The notes: a model not told the origin generated them from the sequence alone. A stretch of DNA of 64,000 nucleotides from Rhizobium sp. NRK18 (GCF_024385575.1 NZ_JANFMV010000001.1:1703681-1767680), one strand, 5' to 3'. Shown: positions 8,792-18,095, numbered from the stretch's first letter. A program made the numbers and translations.

Positions 8792-10204
8792 TTGGCGCGT
8801 GAACATGCAAGACCGGGTGTCCGCAACGAAGACGGTATCGCTGCGGTTCTCGGCATTTTGAAGCAGAGCTTCGGCGAGCGCTTCCAGACCGGTGAAGCCT
8901 TCCGCGCCCAGCATACGCACACCACCACCTATCTTCCGGCGCAGTTGCCGGACGGCGTCGCCTTCGTTGAAAACGCCGACGAGGTGAAAGTGATCGTCAA
9001 GGCCTGTGCCGAGCACAAGGTTCCGGTCATTCCCTTCGGCGCCGGCACGTCGCTCGAGGGCCAGGTGAATGCGCCGAGCGGCGGCATTTCCATCGATTTC
9101 TCGCGCATGAACAAGGTACTTTCCGTCAATACCGAAGACCTCGATTGCACGGTGGAGCCGGGCATCACCCGCGAAGACCTCAATACCTATCTGCGCGATA
9201 CCGGCCTGTTCTTCCCGATCGATCCGGGCGCCAACGCCTCCATCGGCGGGATGGCGTCGACGCGGGCTTCCGGCACAAATGCGGTGCGCTACGGCACGAT
9301 GAAGGACAATGTGCTTTCGGTCACCGCCGTCACGGCCAATGGCGAGGAAATCCGGACCGCTCAGCGGGCGCGCAAGTCCTCCACCGGCTACGACCTGACG
9401 CGGTTGTTCGTCGGCGCCGAAGGTACGCTCGGCGTACTGACCTCGGTCACGCTGCGCCTGCAGGGCATCCCGGAAAAGATCGCCGGCGGCGTTTGCGCCT
9501 TTCCGGATATCGAATCGGCCTGCAACGCGGTCATCATGACCATTCAGCTTGGCATTCCGGTCGCCCGAATCGAGCTTCTGGATGCGCTTCAGGTGCGCGC
9601 CTGCAACGCCTATTCCGGCCTCAGCAACGAAGAGAAGCCGACGCTGTTTCTCGAATTCCACGGCAACGAGCAGACGGTTGCCATACAGTCGGAACAGTTT
9701 GCCGAAATCGCGGCCGAGTTTGGAGGCGGCGAATTCCGCTGGACCGTGAACGCCGAGGAGCGCGCCAAGCTGTGGAAGGCGCGCCATGACGTCTACTGGT
9801 CGGTGAAGGCGACGGCGCCGGACAAGGCGATCCTGGCAACGGACGTCTGCGTGCCGATCTCGCGCTACGCCGATTGCGTCACCGAAACGCACCGCGATAT
9901 TCTCGAGCACGGCCTGTACGCGCCGATCGTCGGTCATGCCGGTGACGGTAACTTTCATACCTCCGTCGTGTTTGACGACAAGGATGAGGCCGATGTCGCC
10001 AAGGTCGAGGCGTTCATCGCCCGGCTGGCGCAACGGGCGCTTTCGATGGACGGCACCTGCACCGGCGAACACGGGATCGGGCAGGGGAAGAAGGGTTTTC
10101 TCGTCGAGGAACTTGGCGGCGCGGTGGATTTGATGCGGCAGATCAAGCAGGCGCTCGATCCCGACAGCATCTTCAATCCCGGGAAGATCTTCGATCCGGC
10201 TTGA
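8792..10204 (+). CDS. FAD-binding oxidase, D-lactate dehydrogenase (cytochrome)/GlcD type
   Basis: A roughly 470-residue FAD_binding_4/FAD-oxidase_C flavoprotein that oxidises a 2-hydroxy acid and passes electrons to cytochrome or quinone. The FAD-binding PCMH fold shows VIPFGAGTSLEGQV, DPGANASIGGM and GTNAVRYGTM. The C-terminal domain shows GHAGDGNFHT, with the His ligands, and GTCTGEHGIGQGK. TTG at 8792 is chosen because GGAGGAAG (8778-8785) lies just upstream and the length then matches the family; ATG at 8771 is in frame but lacks a ribosome binding site. There is no GlcE/GlcF partner, which favours the single-subunit LDHD group over glycolate oxidase. The substrate is inferred only at class level. 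Confidence 0.85.
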   Translation: MAREHARPGVRNEDGIAAVLGILKQSFGERFQTGEAFRAQHTHTTTYLPAQLPDGVAFVENADEVKVIVKACAEHKVPVIPFGAGTSLEGQVNAPSGGISIDFSRMNKVLSVNTEDLDCTVEPGITREDLNTYLRDTGLFFPIDPGANASIGGMASTRASGTNAVRYGTMKDNVLSVTAVTANGEEIRTAQRARKSSTGYDLTRLFVGAEGTLGVLTSVTLRLQGIPEKIAGGVCAFPDIESACNAVIMTIQLGIPVARIELLDALQVRACNAYSGLSNEEKPTLFLEFHGNEQTVAIQSEQFAEIAAEFGGGEFRWTVNAEERAKLWKARHDVYWSVKATAPDKAILATDVCVPISRYADCVTETHRDILEHGLYAPIVGHAGDGNFHTSVVFDDKDEADVAKVEAFIARLAQRALSMDGTCTGEHGIGQGKKGFLVEELGGAVDLMRQIKQALDPDSIFNPGKIFDPA

Positions 10205-10281
10205 TCGCGGCGCCGGAAAATTTCATGCTTGGAAGGCTCCGGATTTTCGGGCCGAAGAGGCGGACAAGGGAGTAAGGCAGT

Positions 10282-13200
10282 TTGCTCGGACGGATCATCC
10301 TGTTCTTTGCGGGACTTCTCGTCGTCGTACTGTTTACGGCGCTGATCGCACCGATGTTCATCACCTGGAATGATTTTCGAACCCAGTTCGAGGATCAGGC
10401 CAGCCGTATTCTCGGCAAGAAGGTGGTGGTCAACGGCGACGTCCAGGTGCGCATCCTGCCGTTCCCGACCGTGACCTTGCACGACGTGCAGGTCGGCCGG
10501 GACGAAGACGGCAATCCGCTGATCCAGGTGGCCAACTTCTCCATGGACATGGAACTGGCGCCGTTCCTTTCCGGCGAGGCGCGCATCGTCGAGATGCGCA
10601 TCGATCAGCCGCGCGCCCGCCTGAAGCTCCTGCAGGACGGCACGCTCGACTGGATGCGCGGCAGCCATTCCTCCATTCCGGCCAAGACGGTCGTTCTCGA
10701 AAAGGTCTTCATTATCGACGGCGAGGTGGCCTTCGTCGACGACCAGACCGGTCGCGACCGGGTTGTCTCCGACATCAACACGGAAATGTCGGCGCGTTCG
10801 CTGGCCGGCCCCTGGCGGGCGGATGGAGACGCCGTTTTCGATGGCCATCCGTCGCATTTCTCCTTCTCGTCGAGCGCGCCCGACGAGAAGAATGGCACGA
10901 TCCGCGTTCACACCACCATCAAGCCCGAGGCGGTTCCGGTGACCGTGGAGACGGACGGCGACCTGGCGATCGTCGATGACCGGCCCCGCTATGACGGACA
11001 GTTCACGGCGTCGATGATGGCGGAGGTCGAGGACAAGGCGGAAGGCGGGGAGAAGTCCCGCAACCTGCCGCCGCGCGTCAAGGGCAAGTTCGAGCTCAAC
11101 AACGAGCGCATCCGCATCCCCGAATACCGTCTCGAAGTGGGATCGCTCAGGGATCCCTATGTGGTGACCGGGGAGGCGACCTATGACACGGGAACCAAGG
11201 GCGATTTCTTCCTCAAGGCGGAAGGTCAGCAGATCGATGTGGCGCGGCTCGACACCGGTCCGGCCCAGAAGACCGCGCGGCCCGGTACGCAGCGCCTCAG
11301 CGCCGCAGACCGGCTGGCCACGCTGATCGGTCTGGCGCGCCGCATTCCGATCCCGAGCGTGCCGGGACGCGCCGAAGTCAAGCTGCCGGCTATCGTTGCC
11401 GGCGACACGACGGTCCGCGACGTGCTCTTGAAGGTCGAGCCGAACGGCAAGGGGTGGACGATCGACAATGCCGAGGCGACATTGCCGGGTCGGACGAAGA
11501 TCGAGGGCTCCGGCAAGCTCACCCTTGTCGGCAGCGCGGTCTTCGACGGCCACCTGACCGTGGCGTCGCGCCAGCCTTCGGGTGTCGCCGACTGGCTGAC
11601 CGGCAGCGTCGCACCGGAAATCCGCAACCTCAGGACGGCCGGCTTCTCCGCCGATGTCAGCCTTTCGCCGGAAGTGCAGAATTTCGACAATCTCGAGGTC
11701 ATCACCGGCGGTGCGACCATGAAGGGCCGGATCGGCCGCGTATCGCTCAGCGGACAGGTGCCGGCCCTGACCGTCGATCTTGCCGGCGAGCGCATCGATC
11801 TCGACGTGTTGCGGGCGTTGACGAGCCTGATGATGGGCCAGGACACCGGCAGCGGGCTTCTGGGACACGACATCGATGCCCATCTGGCTGCCGGCCGACT
11901 GACGGCTTTCGGGGTGGAAGCGCAGCAGGTCGATGCCGCCTTCTCGCTGTCGAATGGCGCGCTCTCGGTCAAGACGCTCGACATCGGCAATATCGGCGGC
12001 GCCAAGGTCAGTACCTCGGGTGAAGCGGAAGGGTCCGTTTCCGGCATGTCTGGCAGCGGCGACGTGCATTTCGACGTTGCCGATGCCGGTCCGTTCCTGC
12101 AAATGCTTGAGAAGAGCATGCCGGCGCATCCGGTTCTCGCACGTCTGGCGGAAAACAGTTCCTGGTTCGACAACACGGCACTCGACGTGGCGCTGTCGGT
12201 CGGTGGCGGCGACAGGAGCGGAATTTCCGCCGATATTCGCGGCACGTCCAACGGCAGTAATGTGACCGCCCGGATCGGACTGAAGAGAGTCGCGGCGCTT
12301 GCCGACCACACGGGACTGTCACTCGACCTGACGCTGACCAATCCTCGCTCGTCGATCCTGTTCGGCCAGCTCGGCTTTGCGCCACTGCCGGTCGGCGGGC
12401 TCGAGGATGGACGCGTTCGCCTGGTCTTCAATGGGGCCGACGGCGAGAAGGGGCGCACGCAGGTGACCTTCGACGCCGGAAGCACGCATCTCGCCGCCGA
12501 TGGCAATGTCAGCCTGGCGGCGGACGACTTCCTGCAGGGCGATCTCAACCTCACACTCAAGAGCGACGACATCGAGCCCTATCTCATCTTGAACGGCGTG
12601 GCTCTGCCAGGGCTCGGCGACGGTCTTCCGATCGACATGACGTCGAGCGTGTCGGTTGCCCCCGATACCGTCACATTCGACAAGCTCGCCGGAAATGTCA
12701 GCGGCGATGCCTTCAGCGGCATGCTCTCCGTCAAGCGTGGGCAGCCCGTGCTGACCATCGGCGGCAATCTGGCATTCGACAGCCTCGATCCCTACTGGCT
12801 GGCCGAAACGGTCTATGGTCCGCTCTATGATGTTTCGACCGGCGACTACACCAATGCCCCGTTCGAGCCGCCGATGAGTTCGGTCGCCGACATCGATCTG
12901 ACGCTGAAGGCCGGGGAAGTGCCTGTCGGGCTTGGCGAGCCGGTTCGCTCGGTCACCGGAACGCTGACGAGCCGCAATGGCGTGCTCAATTTCGAGGAGC
13001 TGACGGGCGAGCTGTTTGGCGGCAAGGTCAGCGGCCATCTCCGGCTGGCCAACAGCAATGGAACCGGATCGCTGCAGGCAGGCCTTGAACTCGCCGGCGC
13101 CGATGCCAAGCGTCTGTTCTGGAGCCGCGGCGGCAAGCCGGTGATCGAGGGCGGTCTCACCGGCAATGTGACGGTCGAGACGAGCGGCGCAACCCTTTCG

Positions 13201-14097
13201 GCGCTTGCAAGGACACTCGGCGGTTCCGGTGAACTCGATGTGGCCGGCGCAAAGATCAACGGGTTGGACCTTTCCATCCTGCCGACCTTGCTCGCTGCCA
13301 ACGAGCAATCCACCGGCGACAACATTTCCAACGAGAGCGTGGCCGGTGAAGTCCTGCCGCTGCTCCTGAACGGCAGCAGTGCCGTCGGTGACCTCAAGGT
13401 TCCGTTCAGCATCACCAACGGTCGCTGGCGGGCCAACAACCTTTCGGCCACCACCGCAACGGCGCAATTGTCGGGGGCGGCCGATTTCGACGTTCAGGAT
13501 CGCGACATGTCAGGTGCGCTGCAGATCGCCTTTGCCACGGGCAAAGACGACGTTGCCGGCGCCAACGCCAATCTGACGTTGCAATATTCCGGTCAGCTGA
13601 ATGCACCGCAGATGAAGGCCGATGTGACGGGACTGACCAATTACCTCTCGCTTCGGGCCTTCGACCGCGAGCGGCGTCGCGTCGAGCATCTTCAGGCCAA
13701 TGTGCTCGAAAAGCAGCGGCTGCGGCGCGAGGCATCCCTTTATCAGGCGATGGATGAGCGTCGCGCCGAAGAGGCGAAGAAACAGGACGCCATCCGCCTT
13801 GAGGTGGAACAGCACCTCAAGGAGCTTGCCGATCAGGAGAAGAAGGCCCTGGACAAGCGCAATGCCGAGCTCGAGGCCGCAAAGCGGGCGGCGGAGGCGG
13901 CGGCACAGAACCCGCAAGACAATGTGCCGGTGTTCGACGTCGTGCCCCTGCAACGGGCCGAGCCGATCATCGTGCAGCCGCCTGCAGTTCAGACGCCGCC
14001 ACCGGCCGAGCCGAAGGCCGAGGCACCGGCGCCGAAAGAGGAACCGGCTGCCGGCGGAGGTAACCTTAAGTTGGATTCCTGGTTGAATTTGCGCTGA
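10282..14097 (+). CDS. AsmA-family protein, large
   Basis: A 1271-residue AsmA-like protein. It has one N-terminal membrane helix (about residues 4-26, ILFFAGLLVVVLFTALIAP), the typical AsmA opening (ITWNDFRTQFEDQASRILGKK), and a long repetitive beta-rich periplasmic body. A second conserved AsmA_2 block lies near residues 850-1100. The C-terminus is a charged coiled coil (about 1130-1210, rich in Lys/Glu/Arg/Gln) and then a Pro/Ala/Glu segment. AsmA proteins are inner-membrane-anchored bridges thought to move phospholipid toward the outer membrane. The start is TTG at 10282 because no earlier ATG fits and homology begins there. It is monocistronic as far as visible. Confidence 0.88.
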   Translation: MLGRIILFFAGLLVVVLFTALIAPMFITWNDFRTQFEDQASRILGKKVVVNGDVQVRILPFPTVTLHDVQVGRDEDGNPLIQVANFSMDMELAPFLSGEARIVEMRIDQPRARLKLLQDGTLDWMRGSHSSIPAKTVVLEKVFIIDGEVAFVDDQTGRDRVVSDINTEMSARSLAGPWRADGDAVFDGHPSHFSFSSSAPDEKNGTIRVHTTIKPEAVPVTVETDGDLAIVDDRPRYDGQFTASMMAEVEDKAEGGEKSRNLPPRVKGKFELNNERIRIPEYRLEVGSLRDPYVVTGEATYDTGTKGDFFLKAEGQQIDVARLDTGPAQKTARPGTQRLSAADRLATLIGLARRIPIPSVPGRAEVKLPAIVAGDTTVRDVLLKVEPNGKGWTIDNAEATLPGRTKIEGSGKLTLVGSAVFDGHLTVASRQPSGVADWLTGSVAPEIRNLRTAGFSADVSLSPEVQNFDNLEVITGGATMKGRIGRVSLSGQVPALTVDLAGERIDLDVLRALTSLMMGQDTGSGLLGHDIDAHLAAGRLTAFGVEAQQVDAAFSLSNGALSVKTLDIGNIGGAKVSTSGEAEGSVSGMSGSGDVHFDVADAGPFLQMLEKSMPAHPVLARLAENSSWFDNTALDVALSVGGGDRSGISADIRGTSNGSNVTARIGLKRVAALADHTGLSLDLTLTNPRSSILFGQLGFAPLPVGGLEDGRVRLVFNGADGEKGRTQVTFDAGSTHLAADGNVSLAADDFLQGDLNLTLKSDDIEPYLILNGVALPGLGDGLPIDMTSSVSVAPDTVTFDKLAGNVSGDAFSGMLSVKRGQPVLTIGGNLAFDSLDPYWLAETVYGPLYDVSTGDYTNAPFEPPMSSVADIDLTLKAGEVPVGLGEPVRSVTGTLTSRNGVLNFEELTGELFGGKVSGHLRLANSNGTGSLQAGLELAGADAKRLFWSRGGKPVIEGGLTGNVTVETSGATLSALARTLGGSGELDVAGAKINGLDLSILPTLLAANEQSTGDNISNESVAGEVLPLLLNGSSAVGDLKVPFSITNGRWRANNLSATTATAQLSGAADFDVQDRDMSGALQIAFATGKDDVAGANANLTLQYSGQLNAPQMKADVTGLTNYLSLRAFDRERRRVEHLQANVLEKQRLRREASLYQAMDERRAEEAKKQDAIRLEVEQHLKELADQEKKALDKRNAELEAAKRAAEAAAQNPQDNVPVFDVVPLQRAEPIIVQPPAVQTPPPAEPKAEAPAPKEEPAAGGGNLKLDSWLNLR

Positions 14098-14235
14098 TTC
14101 ATGCCATGATGATTTCAGGTCGTGGGGCGGCCCGCTAAAATACGAAAATCGGGGAAATATGGTGCCGGATAGTCAGTCTGGACTCCATGCGGGTGTGTGC
14201 TTCGTCCTGAGTTTGTCGCATCCAGGGGGCTTGTG

Positions 14236-14499
14236 ATGTCGTGGCGTGGCGTAGTGCGTTTGGTAGGGGCAGTCGCGATTTTTCTGGCGACGGCCGGATT
14301 TCTTCAGACGAGTCAGAAATTTCCCGTGACGAGCGCGTCACCGCACACCGCAGCGGTTGCGATTTCCAGCCCGGCCGTACCGCAATCGTCCGATCCGCAG
14401 AGTTATCTGATGCGTTGGGTGTCGGCCTGCGAGCAGGAGTTCGGGGCACACGGGCACAATCCGAACGAAGCGTTGCTGCGCAGTTGCACCAGCTATTGA
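14236..14499 (+). CDS. small secreted or anchored protein, unknown
   Basis: An 87-residue ORF from ATG at 14236 with a GGGGG stretch 8 bases upstream. It opens with basic residues and a hydrophobic helix (MSWRGVVRLVGAVAIFLATAGF), a signal peptide or anchor, followed by a Ser/Ala/Pro-rich stretch and a short conserved-looking tail with two Cys residues (CEQEF and SCTSY). The spacing of the two Cys would allow one disulphide in the periplasm. I do not recognise the family. Its 3' end overlaps the convergent RHH gene by 7 bases. Confidence 0.6.
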   Translation: MSWRGVVRLVGAVAIFLATAGFLQTSQKFPVTSASPHTAAVAISSPAVPQSSDPQSYLMRWVSACEQEFGAHGHNPNEALLRSCTSY

Positions 14500-14723
14500 G
14501 CGGCGGGCGGTTCGCCGCCACTGCGGTACCATTCCAGGACATAGACGCGGAGGGACGATGACAGGTTTGCGTCCTCGGAGCGATGATCGTCAATCTCGGC
14601 GATCAGTGCCGCGAGCGACATTGCCCGCCGGTCCGCGATCGCCTTCAGTTCTTCCCAGAACACGTCTTCCACCGTGAAGCTGGTGCGGTGGCCGTGCAGG
14701 GTTGCGGAATGTTTGCGGATCAT
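14493..14723 (-). CDS. ribbon-helix-helix domain protein (RHH_4 type)
   Basis: A 76-residue protein on the minus strand. The segment HRTSFTVEDVFWEELKAIADRRAMSLAALIAEID is split here into a beta strand with basic contacts (RTSFTV) and two helices (DVFWEELKAIA and SLAALIAEID), the pattern of the RHH_4 (PF13467) family of alphaproteobacteria. These are small dimeric putative DNA-binding proteins with no settled targets. The ATG is followed by a Lys/His/Arg-rich leader. A related but longer protein is encoded at 34722-35072. It lies in the same direction as DUF4169 and sspB but is separated by 120 bases. Confidence 0.8.
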   Translation of the reverse strand: MIRKHSATLHGHRTSFTVEDVFWEELKAIADRRAMSLAALIAEIDDHRSEDANLSSSLRVYVLEWYRSGGEPPAAQ

Positions 14724-14843
14724 CGGTGTGCCTGCTTGGGGCTACAGAATGGCTCGGGGAAGGGGCGTCGGCCGCTTGAGAAAATGAGTCCGTTTCCCGC
14801 CGGAACCAGCTGAAGGCATTGTTTCTTTCGGCGGTCGCAGCGC

Positions 14844-15041
14844 TCAGTCCTTGGAGCCGTCGTCCGTCTCGCGGCGGCCTTCGTCCAGGCGTTTGCGTTC
14901 CAGCATGTTGCGGGCCGTCGTCAGTTCCTTTTCGGCCTTGGTGCGTCCGAAGGAAATGCGGTTCTGCTCGGCAGTCTTTTCCTTTTCCTGCCGGGTCTTC
15001 TGCTTGCGCGCCATGCGCAGATTGACGATCTCGGCGGTCAT
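14844..15041 (-). CDS. DUF4169 family protein
   Basis: A 65-residue, very basic and Gln/Glu/Lys-rich protein. It opens with MTAEIVNLRMARKQKTRQEK and continues with NRISFGRTKAEKE, the diagnostic pattern of DUF4169, a short alphaproteobacterial family of unknown function. It is predicted to be almost entirely helical and charged with no membrane segment. The start at 15041 fits the family; a longer in-frame extension upstream runs through the sspB terminator and is rejected. It lies 79 bases downstream of sspB on the same strand, beyond a hairpin terminator. Confidence 0.8.
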   Translation of the reverse strand: MTAEIVNLRMARKQKTRQEKEKTAEQNRISFGRTKAEKELTTARNMLERKRLDEGRRETDDGSKD

Positions 15042-15091
15042 GTCCAGTTGGTCTCCTGCCTCGTGCGGCCCCATAGGGTTCATGCGACCAT

Positions 15092-15115
15092 GAAAAAGGG
15101 GAGCCGCGCTCCCCT
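15092..15115 (-). terminator. rho-independent terminator after sspB
   Basis: On the minus strand an 8-base arm (AGGGGAGC, 108-115 side) pairs perfectly with GCTCCCCT across a 3-base loop, and a run of five T follows. It begins 6 bases after the sspB stop codon. Confidence 0.8.
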
Positions 15116-15120
15116 GGTTC

Positions 15121-15648
15121 TTACTGTTTCTTGCGGAACGCATCGAGCGAGACCACGGAACCGGATGGCTTGCCGCCGCCGTCGCCGTCAGGGCCCGGAT
15201 CTTCGCCGGGCGTCTCGGATTCGTTTTCGGCCTTGGGCGCTGCGGGCGCCGGGTAGGCGGTCACTTCTCCGCCTGCCTCTTCCTCGACTACCGGCACGTC
15301 GAATTCGACCTCGAAATTGACGGAGGGATCGTAGAAGCCGCGGATGGCCGCAAAGGGGATCACCAGCTTTTCGGGCGTGTCGGAGAAGGAGAGGCCGATC
15401 TCGAACTGTGTATCGGTCACCTTCAGGTCCCAGAACTGGTGCTGGATTACGATGGTCATCTGCTCGGCATATTTCGCCTTGAGGTGCTGGGAAATCCGCA
15501 CGCCCGGCGCGCCGGTCAGGAAGGTGATGAAGAAGTGGTGTTCACCCGGCAGGCGGCCCGTTGCGGCGACTTCGGACAGGACCTTGCGGATCACTCCACG
15601 CAGCGCATCCTGTGTCAGAATATCGTAACGGATATGGTCATGGCCCAT
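15121..15648 (-). CDS. sspB: ClpXP protease adaptor SspB (alpha type)
   Basis: A 175-residue SspB-alpha protein. The substrate-binding fold occupies about residues 5-125 (HIRYDILTQDALRGVIRKVL, then HHFFITFLTGAPGVRIS, then VIQHQFWDLKV and IPFAAIRGFYDPSVNFEVEF). A disordered acidic Pro/Gly linker follows, and a short basic C-terminal ClpX-binding tail ends in FRKKQ. SspB tethers ssrA-tagged proteins to ClpXP for degradation. The gene for the tmRNA that supplies those tags lies directly upstream on the same strand, about 140 bases away. The ATG at 15648 has a GAAGGA ribosome binding site. Confidence 0.93.
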   Translation of the reverse strand: MGHDHIRYDILTQDALRGVIRKVLSEVAATGRLPGEHHFFITFLTGAPGVRISQHLKAKYAEQMTIVIQHQFWDLKVTDTQFEIGLSFSDTPEKLVIPFAAIRGFYDPSVNFEVEFDVPVVEEEAGGEVTAYPAPAAPKAENESETPGEDPGPDGDGGGKPSGSVVSLDAFRKKQ

Positions 15649-15789
15649 CGTGCATTCATTCCTTCATCATCACGAGCGCGACCGTACCAAGGCGCGCAGT
15701 TGCCGGCTAGAGCATTGCATTCAGCGAGGAATCTTACCTCAGCCGGTTCTTCGAATCCTCTTACACCATAAAGAGCGAGAATGGGAGTA

Positions 15790-16135
15790 GGTGACGGGGG
15801 TGTAGGTGAAGGCTTCTGTTGCCAGGTGCCTTCGGACCCCGCCTTAAAGTGCTACCCTCAAGGACTTAGGTTGGGTTTCCCGCACCGCCATTAGGCAGCG
15901 AGAGCGTAACCCTGAGCGTTGTTGTCGTTTGCAACTACTCTAGTGACCCGATAACGGTGGTATCATGCCGGGTAAAAAGTCGATCTTTACGCCCTTGTCG
16001 ATCCTATATCGCCCCCATCACAAGCCGGCCATTGCATCAGCCGTTCCGCCGGTTTGTGGTGGAGGCGCCGGGTACCGCCCCCGGGTCCAATAGGTTTATT
16101 ACATCGCTGTTTATCACCATAGCCGGGCAAGCCGG
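15790..16135 (-). ncRNA. ssrA: tmRNA, circularly permuted two-piece form
   Basis: On the minus strand the tag reading frame is at 15932-15891: GCA start and TAA stop, encoding ANDNNAQGYALAA. The coding piece begins at 16016 with GGGGGCGATATAGGATCGAC, the canonical tmRNA 5' end. Its first seven bases pair perfectly (one G-T) with CGCCTCC at 16067-16061, which is followed by the ACCA 3' end at 16060-16057. The acceptor piece is therefore encoded upstream of the coding piece with a 40-base spacer (16017-16056), the permuted arrangement of alphaproteobacteria. A TATATC -10-like box lies at 16148-16143. The two outer ends are approximate. Confidence 0.93.
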
Positions 16136-16297
16136 CAGACCTGATATAGGTGTTTCCGTCGCCCGTGAAAAGGGGGGCCGGTCGACATGGTGCGACAAAA
16201 TCCCCTGTCAGCTTGACGAAGTCATGTGCGCAGACCATTCTGCCGGTGCAGTTTAATCGATCCTCTGTAAAGATTATTTCTTGGGAAGGAACAGAAG

Positions 16298-16606
16298 ATG
16301 ACGGACTACCTTGCAGATGTGAAGAAGTACGATGGCGCCGCGGATGCGGATATTGTCAAGAAGATCGAGCGTCATCTTGGCATCGCTCTTCGCAACAGGG
16401 ATTCCTCGCTCGTATCCTGTTCCGATCCGAAGGAACTCGATCGCGTCAAGGCAAGCTGGTGCGGCAAGAAGCTCGGCGTCGAGGGAGCCGATGCCGACAA
16501 GGCGGTGGAAGCCGTCTGCGCTGCCATGTCCGCCGACCGCACCAAGTCGCGCGTCACCTTCTACTATCTCGTCGCCAAGGAACTCGGGAAACTCGGCGAT
16601 CTCTGA
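16298..16606 (+). CDS. DUF2853 family protein
   Basis: A 102-residue soluble protein matching the small DUF2853 family. It opens with MTDYLADVKKYDGAADADIV, then has SDPKELDRVKASWCGKKLG in the middle and KSRVTFYYLVAKELGKL near the end. It is mostly helical, with no signal peptide or membrane segment, and its function is unknown. The ATG is preceded by GGGAAGG at suitable spacing. It stands alone between the oppositely oriented tmRNA gene and thyA, and a hairpin terminator follows about 30 bases after its stop. Confidence 0.85.
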   Translation: MTDYLADVKKYDGAADADIVKKIERHLGIALRNRDSSLVSCSDPKELDRVKASWCGKKLGVEGADADKAVEAVCAAMSADRTKSRVTFYYLVAKELGKLGDL

Positions 16607-16636
16607 TCCTTGCCTGAAGCCGTGCCGCATGCAGAA

Positions 16637-16659
16637 GGGCCGCTCACCGGGCGGCCTTT
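16637..16659 (+). terminator. hairpin terminator after DUF2853 gene
   Basis: GGCCGC (16638-16643) and GCGGCC (16651-16656) pair around a 7-base loop and are followed by TTT. The short T run makes it a moderate rather than strong terminator. Confidence 0.5.
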
Positions 16660-16759
16660 CGATACCGTGAGCAAAACCGCTGGACAATGCCGCTTGTCTG
16701 TTGGCCGCGGCGTCGCCGTGACCTACAATACGCGACGAACGAATCTACGGGCAGCGTCC

Positions 16760-17554
16760 ATGAAGCAATATCTCGATCTCCTCGATCATGTCCTTTCGAC
16801 CGGCACGGACCGCGGCGACCGCACGGGTACGGGCACGCGCTCCGTCTTCGGTTACCAGATGCGCTTCGATCTCGGCGAAGGCTTTCCGGTCCTGACGACG
16901 AAGAAGCTGCATCTGCGCTCGATCATCCATGAACTCCTGTGGTTCCTGAAGGGCGACACCAACATCGCCTACCTCAAGGAACACGGTGTCAGCATCTGGG
17001 ACGAGTGGGCCGACAAGGACGGAAATCTCGGACCGGTCTACGGCGCGCAGTGGCGGTCGTGGCCGGATTACAATGGCGGGCATGTCGATCAGATCGCTGC
17101 CGTGGTCGAGAGCATCCGCAAGAACCCGAATTCGCGCCGGCACATCGTGTCTGCCTGGAACCCCGCTCTCGTCGACGAGATGGCGCTGCCGCCGTGCCAC
17201 TGCCTGTTCCAGTTCTACGTCGCCGACGGCAAACTCTCCTGCCAGCTCTATCAGCGCTCCGCGGACGTCTTCCTCGGCGTGCCGTTCAACATCGCCTCCT
17301 ATGCGTTGCTGACCATGATGATCGCGCAAGTGACAGGCCTGAAGCCCGGCACGTTCGTCCATACGCTCGGCGACACGCACATCTATCACAATCACTTCGA
17401 GCAGGCCCGGCTGCAGCTACAGCGCTCGCCGAAGCCGCTGCCGACGATGCGCATCAACCCGGAGGTAAAGGATCTCTTTGCCTTTAAGTTCGAGGACTTT
17501 ACGCTCGAAAACTACGAAGCTGATTCAAGCATCAAGGCGCCGATCGCAGTCTGA
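16760..17554 (+). CDS. thyA: thymidylate synthase
   Basis: A 264-residue ThyA, exactly the length of the E. coli enzyme, which methylates dUMP to dTMP using methylene-tetrahydrofolate. Visible motifs are the phosphate-binding Arg region ([15 protein letters not shown]), the folate-site stretch [11 protein letters not shown], the active-site Cys in [12 protein letters not shown], and [20 protein letters not shown]. The start at 16760 is chosen because MKQYLDLL is the family start; the frame is open further upstream but shows no homology. folA begins 31 bases after the stop, so the two folate-cycle genes probably form an operon, folA regenerating the dihydrofolate that ThyA produces. Confidence 0.97.
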   Translation: MKQYLDLLDHVLSTGTDRGDRTGTGTRSVFGYQMRFDLGEGFPVLTTKKLHLRSIIHELLWFLKGDTNIAYLKEHGVSIWDEWADKDGNLGPVYGAQWRSWPDYNGGHVDQIAAVVESIRKNPNSRRHIVSAWNPALVDEMALPPCHCLFQFYVADGKLSCQLYQRSADVFLGVPFNIASYALLTMMIAQVTGLKPGTFVHTLGDTHIYHNHFEQARLQLQRSPKPLPTMRINPEVKDLFAFKFEDFTLENYEADSSIKAPIAV

Positions 17555-17585
17555 GTCCGGTTTTCAAGCCAAGGTATTCGAATTG

Positions 17586-18095
17586 ATGGACATTTCCCTT
17601 GTCGTCGCGGTTTCCTCCAACGGCGTCATCGGTCGTGACGGCGACATGCCGTGGAGGCTTTCGACCGATCTGAAGCGATTCAAGTCGCTGACGCTCGGAA
17701 AGCCGGTGATCATGGGGCGCAAGACCTTCCAGTCGATCGGCAAGCCTCTGCCGGGTCGCCTGAACATCATCGTTACGCGGGATCCGGCCTTCGAGGCGGA
17801 AGGGTGTGTCACGGCTTCGTCGCTGTCGTCCGCGGTCGCGCTCGCCGAAGACGAGGCGCGGCAAGAGGGCCTGGATGAAATCTGCATTGTCGGTGGCGGC
17901 GAGATCTATCGCCAGGCGATCGAGGCCGGCTTGGCGACGGTTGTCCATCTGACCCATGTGGACGCCGAGCTCGATGGCGACACGCGTTTCCCGCCGCTCG
18001 ATCCCAGGGTCTGGGAGAAGCAGAGCGAGACATCGGTTCCTGCAGGGGAAAAGGACAATTTTCCGACCCGCTATGCCGTTTACAGGCGCCGTTGA
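17586..18095 (+). CDS. folA: dihydrofolate reductase
   Basis: A 169-residue type I DHFR that reduces dihydrofolate to tetrahydrofolate with NADPH and is the target of trimethoprim. Motifs seen are VAVSSNGVIGRDGDMPWRL at the N-terminus with the catalytic Asp (in GDMPW), MGRKTFQSIGKPLPGRLNI for NADPH binding, and IVGGGEIYRQAI. ATG at 17586 gives the family start MDISLVVAVS; a TTG lies immediately before it. It follows thyA by 31 bases on the same strand. The next gene, hflK, is 155 bases away and probably has its own promoter. Confidence 0.97.
   Translation: MDISLVVAVSSNGVIGRDGDMPWRLSTDLKRFKSLTLGKPVIMGRKTFQSIGKPLPGRLNIIVTRDPAFEAEGCVTASSLSSAVALAEDEARQEGLDEICIVGGGEIYRQAIEAGLATVVHLTHVDAELDGDTRFPPLDPRVWEKQSETSVPAGEKDNFPTRYAVYRRR

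Noticed and set aside
9955..12309. 784-codon open frame on the minus strand
   Set aside because: Shadow of the FAD oxidase and AsmA genes with no recognisable domain.
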